Assembly (NCBI RefSeq): GCF_011046735.1
Contig: NZ_CP049258.1
Coordinates: 1,754,001-1,818,000, forward strand
Direction of reading: 5' to 3'
DNA from: Nordella sp. HKS 07
GTDB lineage: Bacteria > Pseudomonadota > Alphaproteobacteria > Rhizobiales > Aestuariivirgaceae
Length of the DNA: 64,000 bases
Both the position numbers and the translations under genes were made by a program. A model generated the notes under the pieces. That model did no database searches, had not been told where the DNA came from, and saw only the letters and a list, made by a program, of their open reading frames with translations. Each line of letters starts with the position of its first letter. Within the stretch, counting starts at the first letter, position 1. This document shows, in pieces, positions 1 through 7,809 of the stretch.

Positions 1-1902
1 ATTCTCGCCTGCGCCGGCAAGACCTTCGTCGCCGGCGCCGACATCCGCGAATTCGGCAAGCCGCCGGTCCCGCCGTCGCTGCGCGACGTGATCGCGGCGC
101 TCGAAGCACTCACCATACCGGTCGTCGCCGCCATCCACGGCACGGCTCTGGGCGGCGGCTTCGAGCTGGCGCTCGGCTGCCACTATCGCGTCATGGATAG
201 AAATGCCTTTGTCGGCCTGCCGGAAGTGACGCTCGGCATCATACCGGGCGCCGGAGGCACCCAGCGCCTGCCGCGCCTGATCGGTATGGCCCCGTCCATC
301 GATATGATCACCTCCGGCCGCCGCGTGCCCGCGAAGGAAGCCCTTGAGCTCGGCATCGCGGATAACGTCGCTGAACACGATCTTCTCGCCGAAGCGCGCG
401 CGTTCATCGCGACGAAGCCGGCCGTGAGGCGCCTCTGCGATCTCCTTTCCATCGCAGCCGGCTTCACCGATGCGCACAAGCAGATATCGCAGAAAGCGCG
501 CGGCCAGGCGAGCCCGCTGCGGGCACTCGATGTTCTGGAAGAAACCGCCGGCATGGACTTCGCGCAAGGCATGGCGCGCGAGGCGGAAGTCTTCGCTGAG
601 CTGCGTAATTCCGACCAGGCGCGCGCGCTGCGATACATCTTCTTTGCCGAACGCGAGATCGCCAAAATTCCTGAGGCGGAAGCCAGGCCTGTACCGGTCG
701 CGCAACCGGGCATCATTGGCGGCGGCCTCATGGGAACTGGCATCGCCGCCGCGGCCCTCCTGGCTGGCCTCTCCGTCATTCTGGTCGAACGCGACCGGCC
801 GTCAGCCGATCTCGCCCGTGACCGGGTGTTGGGTCTGTTGAGAGCCTCAGTCGAGCGCGGCAAACTTGCGCAATCGGACTTTGACCGGATCGCAGCAGGT
901 GGATTGCGCACCACCGCCGCAATGGCTGATCTCAGCACCGCCGATCTGGTGATCGAAGCGGCTTTCGAGGACCTCGGTGTGAAGCAGGCGATCTTCCGCG
1001 ATCTCGACAGCATCGCCAAGCCGGAGGCGATCCTCGCCACCAACACCTCCTATCTCGATGTCGGCGCCATTGCCGATGTCACCTCGCGGCCGAAACAGGT
1101 CATCGGCCTGCATTTCTTCTCGCCCGCTCATATCATGAAGCTGCTCGAAGTGGTCGTCCCGCCCAATGCCGCTCCCGAAACCGTCGCGACCGGCTTCGCG
1201 CTCGCCCGCAAGCTCGGCAAGATCGCGGTGAGAGCCGGCGTCTGCGACGGTTTCATCGGCAACCGCATCCTCTCCGCCTATCGCAAGCAGGCCGAATATC
1301 TGATGGAGGATGGTGCCGCACCGGCGGAGATAGATGCCGCCTTCCGCGGTTTCGGGTTGCCCATGGGCGTCTTCGAGATGCAGGATATGGCGGGGCTCGA
1401 CATCGTCTGGGCCAACCGCAAGGCGCTCTCTCCCAGGCGCGATCCGCGCGAGCGTTATGTCCGCATCGTCGATCTCATTTGCGAGCGTGGCCGCTTCGGC
1501 CGCAAGACCGGCAGCGGCTATTACAACTACGCCGGCAAGAGTCCGGTGCCCGACGAAGAGACTTTGGCCATCATCGCCGAGGAGCGCCGACGTAACGGCG
1601 TGACGGCGCGCGGTTTCACGAGCGATGAGATCATGGACCGCATCCTGCTCGCCATGATCAATGAAGGGGCGCGTATTCTCGATGAGGGCATCGCCCTCAG
1701 GCCCGGCGACATCGACGTGGTGATGGTCAATGGCTATGGCTTTCCGCGCTGGCGCGGCGGGCCGATGTTCATCGCCGACGAGATCGGCGTCAAGGAAATC
1801 CTGCGCCGCATCGAGATCCTGGCGAGGGAGGATGCCTGGTTCTGGCGGCCATCGGCCTTGCTGATACGGTTGGCAGAAGCAGGCGGGAAATTCGCGAAGT
1901 GA
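1..1902 (+). CDS. Enoyl-CoA hydratase/3-hydroxyacyl-CoA dehydrogenase (FadJ/FadB-like), 5'-truncated
   Basis: Two-domain beta-oxidation enzyme: hydration of 2-enoyl-CoA and NAD-dependent oxidation of 3-hydroxyacyl-CoA. The reading frame is open from base 1, so the start lies outside the window; about 50-60 N-terminal residues are probably missing. The crotonase domain comes first, with FVAGADIREF, the oxyanion-hole stretch GTALGGGFE and PEVTLGIIPGAGGTQRL. From about base 709 a Rossmann domain follows (GIIGGGLMGTGIA), then ATNTSYLDV, GLHFFSPAHIMKLLEVV and GFIGNRI, typical of 3-hydroxyacyl-CoA dehydrogenases, and the paired C-terminal domain (NGYGFPRWRGGPM). No thiolase partner lies directly downstream. 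It could serve general fatty-acid oxidation or the ring-derived CoA intermediates of the aromatic genes after 4.6 kb; the sequence does not decide. Family call is secure, substrate is not. Confidence 0.92.
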   Translation: MLACAGKTFVAGADIREFGKPPVPPSLRDVIAALEALTIPVVAAIHGTALGGGFELALGCHYRVMDRNAFVGLPEVTLGIIPGAGGTQRLPRLIGMAPSIDMITSGRRVPAKEALELGIADNVAEHDLLAEARAFIATKPAVRRLCDLLSIAAGFTDAHKQISQKARGQASPLRALDVLEETAGMDFAQGMAREAEVFAELRNSDQARALRYIFFAEREIAKIPEAEARPVPVAQPGIIGGGLMGTGIAAAALLAGLSVILVERDRPSADLARDRVLGLLRASVERGKLAQSDFDRIAAGGLRTTAAMADLSTADLVIEAAFEDLGVKQAIFRDLDSIAKPEAILATNTSYLDVGAIADVTSRPKQVIGLHFFSPAHIMKLLEVVVPPNAAPETVATGFALARKLGKIAVRAGVCDGFIGNRILSAYRKQAEYLMEDGAAPAEIDAAFRGFGLPMGVFEMQDMAGLDIVWANRKALSPRRDPRERYVRIVDLICERGRFGRKTGSGYYNYAGKSPVPDEETLAIIAEERRRNGVTARGFTSDEIMDRILLAMINEGARILDEGIALRPGDIDVVMVNGYGFPRWRGGPMFIADEIGVKEILRRIEILAREDAWFWRPSALLIRLAEAGGKFAK

Positions 1903-2231
1903 TTTACCCTTCCCCTTGCGGCAGCGAGGCACGACGGCGACGGCGGCAGGAAGCTCAAGTGGACCTTTTGGGCGACGAGCGCCCGGAGCGCCTCCCTCAA
2001 AGGGACGGAAATATATGCAGGCGAACGCGAAGTAGCGTTGGATTCAAGGGTTGCGCCTGAAGTCCTATCGCATGGGAACTGGCGGCAAGTCGCTCTGCTG
2101 ATCGGGAGATAGGCGTATCCTTGGCAGAGGTATTGTGCGATACTGGACCATCGTCAAAACCATACTCTCATCAAGGCATCGTGACGACTGAGAGCTGACT
2201 TTGCTCCCGCCATGATCAAGGAGCGGAGTGA
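1903..2231. other. Intergenic stretch with no recognised gene
   Basis: About 330 bases between the beta-oxidation gene and a run of small genes. I see no convincing coding frame, palindromic repeat or clear sigma70 promoter. The last 15 bases carry the aaggag ribosome binding site of the small gene that follows. Confidence 0.5.
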
Positions 2232-2405
2232 ATGGTAAGCCGCACAGACAGAGAATCCAAAGCGCAGTCGACCCATGTTGCGGCGATGAAAATCATCGAA
2301 GCCGAGCAGAATAACCGTCGATTGAAAATCGCTCGCTTGCGCGAATTGCGGCTGGCGAACCAGGCCGAGGCGGAGGAGCCTCATGATCGCCAGGCGGCGA
2401 AGTAG
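2232..2405 (+). CDS. Small basic hypothetical protein, 57 aa
   Basis: Short gene with a good ribosome binding site (aaggag, about 8 bases before ATG 2232). The product is highly charged, with a central stretch rich in Lys, Arg and Glu (AMKIIEAEQNNRRLKIARLR) that should form one amphipathic helix. Small proteins of this style are common in rhizobial genomes, with unknown function. It reads in the same direction as, and 24 bases before, a Zn-ribbon-like gene, so the two may be co-transcribed. Support is the ribosome binding site and composition only; no domain is recognised. Confidence 0.5.
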   Translation: MVSRTDRESKAQSTHVAAMKIIEAEQNNRRLKIARLRELRLANQAEAEEPHDRQAAK

Positions 2406-2429
2406 CGCCCTGATCAGCGAGGCGGCGCA

Positions 2430-2777
2430 ATGGATGTGAAGTCTGATCCGAAGATCGACGGCGTTGGACAGGTGCTTCGCGCGCGCGCGGCCGAACTGGA
2501 GAAAGAGTTTCTGTCCCGGCTGCAGCAATACCGGATCGATCTCGTCAAGGCGCGCGAGCGGATCCTGTTTCTGGAGAAGGGTTGCGACGCCGCCCAATCC
2601 GCGATGGAGAGAGCGAAGGTCTACGTTCCTGTCGTTGCGAGAGAGTATGAGTGCCCGAACTGCTTCGTCCGCATGGGCCTTTCCGGCACTTTGTTCGAGA
2701 GTCCGGGAAACGCGACCACGGATGTCCTGACGTGCCGGAAATGCGGCACGCTCTTTCATATACCGGCGCACAAGTGA
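2430..2777 (+). CDS. Hypothetical protein with coiled coil and C-terminal zinc-ribbon-like CxxC pairs
   Basis: 115 residues. Residues about 15-65 are a helical, charged region with heptad-like spacing (probable coiled coil). The C-terminal part has two CxxC knuckles, CPNC at 75-78 and CRKC at 102-105, spaced as in a small zinc ribbon. A cytosolic nucleic-acid-binding or regulatory role is possible, but I do not recognise the family. It lies 24 bases after the 57-residue gene and before another small gene, in a run of small plus-strand genes leading to cspA and rpsU. Confidence 0.7.
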   Translation: MDVKSDPKIDGVGQVLRARAAELEKEFLSRLQQYRIDLVKARERILFLEKGCDAAQSAMERAKVYVPVVAREYECPNCFVRMGLSGTLFESPGNATTDVLTCRKCGTLFHIPAHK

Positions 2778-2814
2778 GGGATTGTCCCCTCACGCGCCGT
2801 GGGATTGGAGAAAC

Positions 2815-3024
2815 ATGATAGAACCTGCCAAGAAGGACATCGGCCGCGAAGTGCTCTATGTCCATCCCTACCGGCGCGATCGGGTGGCCAGGGTCGGCAC
2901 AATCACCGACTTCGACCTGCACTGCGTCTATGTGCGTTATGGCGAGCATATATCCGTGGGCAATCGCCGCCAGGACCTCGAATGGGTTGTCGATCCGTCG
3001 CTTCAGCGACCCGCTAGTATCTAG
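2815..3024 (+). CDS. Small conserved-type hypothetical protein, 69 aa
   Basis: Starts at ATG 2815, chosen over an upstream in-frame start because ggattggag precedes it at normal spacing. The product (MIEPAKKDIGREVLYVHPYR...) alternates hydrophobic and polar residues (REVLYV, LHCVYVRYG), suggesting a small beta-barrel or SH3-like fold, but no family is recognised. The stop codon TAG at 3022 touches the next palindromic repeat element. Confidence 0.65.
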   Translation: MIEPAKKDIGREVLYVHPYRRDRVARVGTITDFDLHCVYVRYGEHISVGNRRQDLEWVVDPSLQRPASI

Positions 3025-3127
3025 CGCATCGGCCCGAGAAGTGCGAAGCGGTTCTCGGATAAGCCGATGCGCAAATCAAAGAGATAGAGTGCCGAGGCGA
3101 TTCCATGAGAATCGCCTCGGCACTCTA
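3022..3127. repeat. RIME-like palindromic repeat, two-hairpin form, copy 1
   Basis: About 105 bases with two inverted repeats: gcatcggcccgagaa pairs with ttctcggataagccgatgc, and gagtgccgaggcgat pairs with atcgcctcggcactc. The same two-hairpin arrangement recurs at 3593-3697 and 26624-26728. It matches the layout of Rhizobium-specific intergenic mosaic elements. It may form a transcript-end hairpin after the gene ending at 3024. Confidence 0.85.
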
Positions 3128-3327
3128 AATTGGCGCCACGGCCGTTTACTCCTTGCAAAATGGCAGGATTGCGCCCATATGTGATACTTCGAGTTTCGGC
3201 CGTATTGATTATCGGTCTCGCGCGGCGGAAAGCTGCGCCAACTGACGACCTTTCTCCTGAAAACATCGATCGTTTGAGCGGGCGCGATGATGCGTTCCCG
3301 CAGCGCATGGCTATGAAAGGTTACATC

Positions 3328-3540
3328 ATGCCGGTAGGTACAGTAAAATTCTTCAACAGTCAGAAGGGCTTCGGCTTCATTCAGCCTGAAGACGGAAGCA
3401 AGGACATTTTCGTCCATATCAGCGCCGTCGAGCGCGCCAATCTTGGCACGCTCTCGGAAGGACAGAGAGTCCAGTTCGAAGCGGTCACCGACCGCCGGAC
3501 CGGAAAGGTCTCGGCTGACAGTCTGGAAAAAGCGGCTTAG
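3328..3540 (+). CDS. cspA: Cold-shock domain protein (CspA family)
   Basis: 70-residue single cold-shock domain: an OB-fold RNA and single-strand DNA chaperone of the cytosol. The RNP1 motif is KGFGFI and the RNP2 motif is DIFVHIS; the opening PVGTVKFFN is typical. ATG 3328 is chosen because it gives the usual family length and follows aaagg; the frame is open further upstream but shows no Csp-like residues there. About 200 bases with no other gene precede it, room for the long 5' leader common in csp genes, though I could not fix a promoter. It sits between two RIME-like repeats. Confidence 0.95.
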   Translation: MPVGTVKFFNSQKGFGFIQPEDGSKDIFVHISAVERANLGTLSEGQRVQFEAVTDRRTGKVSADSLEKAA

Positions 3541-3592
3541 CAGTCGCCGCTGGCAGAGCAGACCGCGGATGTACCGGCTGTTCTGTCAGCTC

Positions 3593-3697
3593 TAGAGCAT
3601 CGGCCCGAGAAGCGCGAAGCGGTTTTCGGATAAGCCGATGCTCAAATCTAAAGAGATAGAGCGCCGCGGCGATTCCATGAGAACGCCCGGTGCTCTA
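3593..3697. repeat. RIME-like palindromic repeat, two-hairpin form, copy 2
   Basis: Same element as 3022-3127: tagagcatcggcccgagaa pairs with ttttcggataagccgatgctc, then gagcgccgcggcg with the imperfect partner cgcccggtgctc. It lies between cspA and rpsU. Confidence 0.85.
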
Positions 3698-3736
3698 ATT
3701 GCTGCGAATTCATGTGGCTTCAGCCGTGAGGCGGTC

Positions 3737-4042
3737 ATGCAGGTGTTTGTTCGCGACAACAATATCGACCAGGCGCTGAAAATTCTGAAGAAGAAGATGC
3801 AGCGCGAAGGTCTTTTCCGCGAGATCAAGAGGCGTTCGGCTTATGAAAAGCCGTCCGAGCGGAAAACGCGCGAAAGGGCCGAGGCGATACGCCGGATAAG
3901 AAAGCTGGCGCGCAAGAAAGCGCAACGTGAAGGCTTGATTCCTATGCCCAAGGCCAAGGAAAGGCCGCCGCGACCTGGCGACGTCTTCCGCTTGCCTCGA
4001 CCAGTCCAGGCCACATCGGGCGCGGCAGCACCGGCGAAATGA
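3737..4042 (+). CDS. rpsU: 30S ribosomal protein S21
   Basis: 101 residues. The first about 70 match bS21: [20 protein letters not shown], then a basic helix ([17 protein letters not shown]) and the Arg/Lys-rich tail. S21 joins the small subunit near the 3' end of 16S rRNA and helps initiation. The Pro/Ala-rich extension after residue about 75 makes it longer than enterobacterial S21 (about 71) but fits alphaproteobacterial forms. ATG 3737 is preferred to upstream in-frame starts because it gives the canonical N-terminus; the ribosome binding site (gtgagg) is weak. cspA lies upstream and two small genes of unknown function follow. Confidence 0.93.
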   Translation: MQVFVRDNNIDQALKILKKKMQREGLFREIKRRSAYEKPSERKTRERAEAIRRIRKLARKKAQREGLIPMPKAKERPPRPGDVFRLPRPVQATSGAAAPAK

Positions 4043-4097
4043 CCTGCATGGCACGCCCGTATTTGCGAAACGCGAAAGTTAGCACGAGGAGGCCGCT

Positions 4098-4328
4098 GTG
4101 AGGGGCAGGAAGAAACCGCACGGAACTGAAAATTTCATTCTATTCGACGTCGTCTATCAGGACGGCACGAGATCCTCTCGCCGCCGGATACCCTCCACTC
4201 ACGTCGGGGGACTGGACGGCGACAAGGCCGTTGCCGCCTTGATCGAGGAACAGGACCGCAAGATCGCCGAAATGTCGGGAGTGCGCCGCAGTCCGGTCAA
4301 GACATTTGTTCGGTCGTCCGGACAATGA
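4098..4328 (+). CDS. Hypothetical protein, 76 aa, GTG start
   Basis: GTG 4098 follows a strong cgaggagg site at 6 bases. The protein begins very basic (MRGRKKPHG) and has a beta-rich centre (NFILFDVVYQDGTRSSRR) and a helical second half (GDKAVAALIEEQDRKIAEM). No family is recognised. The stop TGA at 4326-4328 overlaps a possible upstream ATG of the next small gene, so the two are probably co-transcribed with rpsU. Confidence 0.6.
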   Translation: MRGRKKPHGTENFILFDVVYQDGTRSSRRRIPSTHVGGLDGDKAVAALIEEQDRKIAEMSGVRRSPVKTFVRSSGQ

Positions 4329-4363
4329 GCGTCCGCTGGGCCACACCGAGAAAAGGACATGAC

Positions 4364-4564
4364 ATGTATGATGTGTATCGCCACGTCGGCAGGGACGAGT
4401 TTCGCTTGACGATCCGGCAGGGAAACAAATTGCCGAAACTGGCGTCGGCCGCAAAGTGGACCCTGTGCGCCAATCGCAAGCTGGTTCCGAGAATCGTCTC
4501 GGAAGAAATTGATCGGATCGGCTATTGCGTCACGCGATCGAAGAAGCGCGCTTCAGCAGTCTGA
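4364..4564 (+). CDS. Hypothetical protein, 66 aa
   Basis: ATG 4364 is preferred because aaaagga lies 7 bases upstream; an in-frame ATG at 4325 overlaps the previous stop and would add 13 residues. The product (MYDVYRHVGRDEFRLTIRQG...) is basic and has no recognised domain. It ends just before a RIME-like repeat. Confidence 0.6.
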   Translation: MYDVYRHVGRDEFRLTIRQGNKLPKLASAAKWTLCANRKLVPRIVSEEIDRIGYCVTRSKKRASAV

Positions 4565-4571
4565 TGCGCTG

Positions 4572-4650
4572 CTCTAACGCATGATCCGGAAAGCTTGTGG
4601 TCGGGCTTGACCCGACCATGCGAAGCGGTTTTCCGAAAAGATCATGCGCA
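4572..4650. repeat. RIME-like palindrome, single-hairpin form, with an inserted internal hairpin
   Basis: gcatgatccggaaa pairs with ttttccgaaaagatcatgc. Compared with the copies at 19911-20021 the loop is longer: it contains an extra small inverted repeat (ggtcgggcttgacccgacc) between the arms. It lies between the convergent 66-residue gene and ridA. Confidence 0.8.
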
Positions 4651-4671
4651 ATCAAGAAGGGCATGTCTCTT

Positions 4672-5085
4672 TCAAGGAATCACCGCCGTCGCTTCGATCT
4701 CGACCAGCGCCTCGGGCTCGACGAGGCGCGTCACCTCGACCGTCGCCATGGCGGGATAATGTTTGCCGATGATCTCGCGATAGGCGGCACCCAGTCCCTT
4801 GGGGTCGGCGAGATAGGCATCCACCGATGTGACATACCAGGTGAGGCGCACGAGATGTTCGGGGCCTGCCCCCGCTTCCTTGAGCACCGCCATGATATTC
4901 TGCAGCGTCCGGCGCGCTTGCGGCACGAAGCCTTGCGCGAAGACGCCTTCCTCGTTCCAGCCGACGAGCCCGCCCGTGAAGACAAGTCGGCCTTGCGCCG
5001 CTATGCCATTGGAATAGCCCTTGGGGCGTGGCCATCCCGGCGGTTGCAGGATGTGATGCAAAGGTTGTCTCTTCGCGTCGCTCAT
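4672..5085 (-). CDS. RidA family (YjgF/YER057c/UK114) enamine/imine deaminase
   Basis: 137 residues with RidA hallmarks: GYSNGIAAQGRLVFTGG near the N-terminus, the LKEAGAGPEHLVRLTWYVT helix-strand and the C-terminal ATVEVTRLVEPEALVEIEA, which keeps the catalytic arginine (about R120, equivalent to the Arg of E. coli RidA). The family hydrolyses reactive enamines and imines to ketone plus ammonia. The start lies one base after the stop of the monooxygenase gene and uses an aggagg site inside that gene's end, so the two are translationally linked. The predicted product of anthraniloyl-CoA monooxygenase is an enamine, so dedicated deamination is a plausible role (inference). Confidence 0.9.
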   Translation of the reverse strand: MSDAKRQPLHHILQPPGWPRPKGYSNGIAAQGRLVFTGGLVGWNEEGVFAQGFVPQARRTLQNIMAVLKEAGAGPEHLVRLTWYVTSVDAYLADPKGLGAAYREIIGKHYPAMATVEVTRLVEPEALVEIEATAVIP

Positions 5086-5086
5086 G

Positions 5087-7444
5087 TCACGCGCCCTCCT
5101 CTTTCACCGCGTGACGTTTCGGCCGCGCTTTGATCTGCAATTCCATCTGCTTCTGCCGCAGCCGCTCCATCTCGCGGAAGGCTTGGTTGCGCCCGGGCAG
5201 ATATTGTTTCGGCCAGTCCTGGTCTTTTGAGCCGTACCAGGCCTGCGCCTGATGGGCGAAATAGGGATTCCACAGATGCGGCCGTGCCAGCGCCACCAGA
5301 TCGGCGCGCCGCGTATGCAGGATGGTGTTGATCTGCGCTGCCTCGGTGATGGCGCCCACCGCCATAGTCGCCATTTTCGGCACGTTGCGGATCGCCTCGG
5401 CGAAAGGCACCTGATACATGCGGCCATAGACCGGCTTCTGATCAGGCACCGTCTGGCCCGAGGAGACATCGATCAGATCGCAACCCGCTTCGCGGAACGT
5501 CTCGGCGATGACGAAGAGGTCAGCCTCGCTGATGCCGCCCTCTTTCCAGTCGGACGCCGAGATGCGCACTGACATCGGCCGCTCCTCCGGCCATGCTGCG
5601 CGCATGGCACTGAAGACTTCCAAAGGATAGCGCAGCCGGTTCTCGATGCTCCCGCCATAGTCGTCATCCCGCTTGTTGGTGAGCGGCGAGATGAAGGAGG
5701 CGAAGAGATAGCCGTGGGCGCAATGCAGCTCGAGCATGTCGAAGCCGGCCCTGGCCGCGCGCTCCGTCGCCGCGACGAATTCCGATTTGATGCGGTCCAT
5801 GCCGGCGCGGTCGAGCTCGGCCGGCACCGGGCTGATCCGCTCGAAATAGGGGATGGCTGAGGCCGATACCACCGGCCAGTTGTCGGCTTCCGCCTCGATC
5901 GGATGATCGGCCTCCTCCCAGCCGAGCTGCGTCGAGCCCTTGCGGCCGGAATGGCCGAGCTGCATGCAGATTTTCGCATCCGACGACATATGGACGAAGT
6001 CGACGATGCGCTTCCATTGCGCCTCCTGGGCGTCGCTCCACAGGCCGGCACAGCCGAGCGAGATGCGCGCATCGGGCGAGGGACAGGTCATCTCGACGAA
6101 GATCAGCCCCATGCCGCCCAGCGCATGCGAGCAGTAATGCACGAAATGCCAGTCGGTGAGATTTCCGTCCCTGTCGGCGGAATATTGCGCCATCGGCGAC
6201 ATCACCACCCGGTTCGTCACTTCCATGCCGCGCAGACGGAACTTGGTGAACATCGGGGTCGGGCGCGATGAGCGATAGTCATAGCCGGTCTCGCGGAAAT
6301 AGCGCTCATACCATTCGCTGTCCGCCTTGGCGACGAAGCCCGGATCGCGGATGAGGAGATTGTCATAGGTGATGGTCTTGGCCCGGCACATGACCACCAT
6401 GGCGAACTGCATCGGCTCCATGTCGAAGGAGCGTTTCATATGCTCGAACCAGGCGAGCGACACATCGGCATTGTGCTGCACCACCTGGCAGGGCACGCGC
6501 CGCGCCGCGTCATAGGCGGTGAAGGCGGCCTTTACGTCGGTGGCGCCATGCTTCACCACCGCGTCGGAGAGGCCGATGGCGCATTCCATCGCGAGCTTGG
6601 TGCCGGAGCCGATGGAAAAATGCGCCGAGGCCTTGGCATCGCCGAGCAGAACGATGTTCTTGTGGCTCCAGTTTTCACAGAAGATGCGTGGAAAGCGCCG
6701 CCAATAGGAGCGGTTGAGGAGCAAGGGATGGCCCCCGAGCTCTTGCCTGTAGAGCGCCTCGAGCTTGGCCTTCGAACCTTCCTCGTCCGTCTCCGTGAAG
6801 CCGTGACCCTGCCAGCATCCCTCGTCCATCTCGAAGACCCAGGTCGATTTGCCTTTCTCATATTGATAGGTATGGGCGCAGATCACCCCATGCGGCGTCT
6901 GCTTGAAGAAGTAGTTGAACTCGTCCATCGGGCGCGTCGAGCCCATCCAGCAGAAGCGGTTGGCCTTCATCGAGACCTGGGGCTTGAAATGCTCCTTGTA
7001 ATGCTCGCGGATGACGGAATTGATGCCGTCGGCGGCCACCACGATATCGGCCGAGGAGCAAAGTTGTTCGATCTCTTGCGGGTCGATGCGGCGGCTGAAG
7101 GTGAGCCCCACCCCTTCCTCGCGGCAGCGCGCATGCAGGAGCTGCAGCAGCGTCATGCGCGACAGCCCGCAGAAGCCGTTGCCGCCGCAGCGGATCTCGT
7201 GGCCCTGATAGTGGATGGCGACATCGTCCCAATAGGCGAATTTCGCGCGGATGCAGTCATAGGAAGGGTGATCATGCGACAGGAACTCGCCGAGCGTGTC
7301 GTCGGAGAAGACGACACCGAAGCCGAATGTGTCGTCGTCCCGGTTCTGCTCGATGACCTCGATGTCCCAACGGGGCTTCGCCTTCTTGGTGAGAAGGGCG
7401 AAATAGAGGCCGCCGGGGCCGCCGCCGATCACCTTGATCCGCAT
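5087..7444 (-). CDS. Bifunctional anthraniloyl-CoA monooxygenase/reductase (or salicylyl-CoA 5-hydroxylase type)
   Basis: 785 residues. The N-terminal about 390 are a class A FAD monooxygenase (VIGGGPGGLYFALLTKK at 5-21; the GD motif VLLGDAKASAHF near 267-278). The C-terminal about 385, from PTPMFTKFRL, are an old-yellow-enzyme FMN oxidoreductase (VVMSPMAQYSA, LHCAHGYLFASFISP, DDDYGGS). This architecture and length match 2-aminobenzoyl-CoA monooxygenase/reductase of Azoarcus and the related salicylyl-CoA 5-hydroxylases: dearomatisation of an aryl-CoA. ATG 7444 is preferred (gggag at 8 bases) over GTG 7447. It is followed one base later by ridA and preceded by a sigma70 promoter shared in sequence with two other genes here. 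Anthraniloyl-CoA is favoured as substrate by the RidA partner and by indole-related genes nearby. Confidence 0.88.
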   Translation of the reverse strand: MRIKVIGGGPGGLYFALLTKKAKPRWDIEVIEQNRDDDTFGFGVVFSDDTLGEFLSHDHPSYDCIRAKFAYWDDVAIHYQGHEIRCGGNGFCGLSRMTLLQLLHARCREEGVGLTFSRRIDPQEIEQLCSSADIVVAADGINSVIREHYKEHFKPQVSMKANRFCWMGSTRPMDEFNYFFKQTPHGVICAHTYQYEKGKSTWVFEMDEGCWQGHGFTETDEEGSKAKLEALYRQELGGHPLLLNRSYWRRFPRIFCENWSHKNIVLLGDAKASAHFSIGSGTKLAMECAIGLSDAVVKHGATDVKAAFTAYDAARRVPCQVVQHNADVSLAWFEHMKRSFDMEPMQFAMVVMCRAKTITYDNLLIRDPGFVAKADSEWYERYFRETGYDYRSSRPTPMFTKFRLRGMEVTNRVVMSPMAQYSADRDGNLTDWHFVHYCSHALGGMGLIFVEMTCPSPDARISLGCAGLWSDAQEAQWKRIVDFVHMSSDAKICMQLGHSGRKGSTQLGWEEADHPIEAEADNWPVVSASAIPYFERISPVPAELDRAGMDRIKSEFVAATERAARAGFDMLELHCAHGYLFASFISPLTNKRDDDYGGSIENRLRYPLEVFSAMRAAWPEERPMSVRISASDWKEGGISEADLFVIAETFREAGCDLIDVSSGQTVPDQKPVYGRMYQVPFAEAIRNVPKMATMAVGAITEAAQINTILHTRRADLVALARPHLWNPYFAHQAQAWYGSKDQDWPKQYLPGRNQAFREMERLRQKQMELQIKARPKRHAVKEEGA

Positions 7445-7482
7445 CACTCGTTCTCCCGACCGCCAGGGTCCGATCAGAAATT

Positions 7483-7511
7483 ACTATAGAACTAAACTAA
7501 TCTCCGGACAA
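7483..7511 (-). promoter_or_regulatory. Promoter of the monooxygenase-ridA operon with overlapping operator-like dyad
   Basis: Read on the minus strand: -35 TTGTCC (7506-7511), 17-base spacer, -10 TATAGT (7483-7488), about 40 bases before ATG 7444. The sequence TTTAGTTCTATA (7485-7496) overlaps the -10. The same promoter recurs almost base for base at 8907-8935, and the dyad TTTAG-N2-CTAAA occurs over the -10 at 20058-20069. Confidence 0.7.
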
Positions 7512-7596
7512 TGCTTTAGATATGAAGCAATTTGCCCCCTTGAAGAAGGAGCAAGATTTTCTTACGTTATAGTCATCGATACAGATGGAGTATGAA

Positions 7597-7809
7597 ATGG
7601 CTGAGACCGCGACCCTGTCGTCGAAGTTCCAGATCTCGATTCCGAAGGCAATCCGCACCGCCCAGCACTGGGAGGCGGGCCTGACATTTGCGTTCATCCC
7701 CAAGGGAACGGGTGTCCTGCTGGTACCCGTGCCCAGGCGCGAGTCGCTTGCCGGGATCGCGAAGGGTGCGTCCACGACCGGCTATCGTGACCGGTCGGAT
7801 CGGGTCTGA
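7597..7809 (+). CDS. vapB: AbrB/SpoVT-type antitoxin (VapB)
   Basis: 70 residues. The N-terminal SKFQISIPKAIRTAQHW is the swapped-hairpin AbrB DNA-binding fold, here with Gln in place of the usual Val of the 'KGQVTIPK' pattern. The C-terminal tail, rich in Arg and Ser, would be the toxin-binding part. ATG 7597 is chosen because ggag precedes it by 6 bases; an earlier in-frame ATG at 7585 adds 4 residues. Its stop overlaps the start of the PIN-domain gene (TGATG), as usual in vapBC operons, which repress themselves. Confidence 0.88.
   Translation: MAETATLSSKFQISIPKAIRTAQHWEAGLTFAFIPKGTGVLLVPVPRRESLAGIAKGASTTGYRDRSDRV

Noticed and set aside
183-1046. Long open frame antisense to the beta-oxidation gene
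   Set aside because: Arg/Ser/Ala-rich product without domain features; it shadows a clearly coding frame of high GC content.
847-1932. Second long antisense frame over the same gene
   Set aside because: Composition typical of a shadow frame (Asp/Gly/His/Arg-rich), no ribosome binding site or family motif.
6440-7489. Plus-strand open frame opposite the monooxygenase gene
   Set aside because: Shadow of the FAD domain; product shows no recognisable fold.
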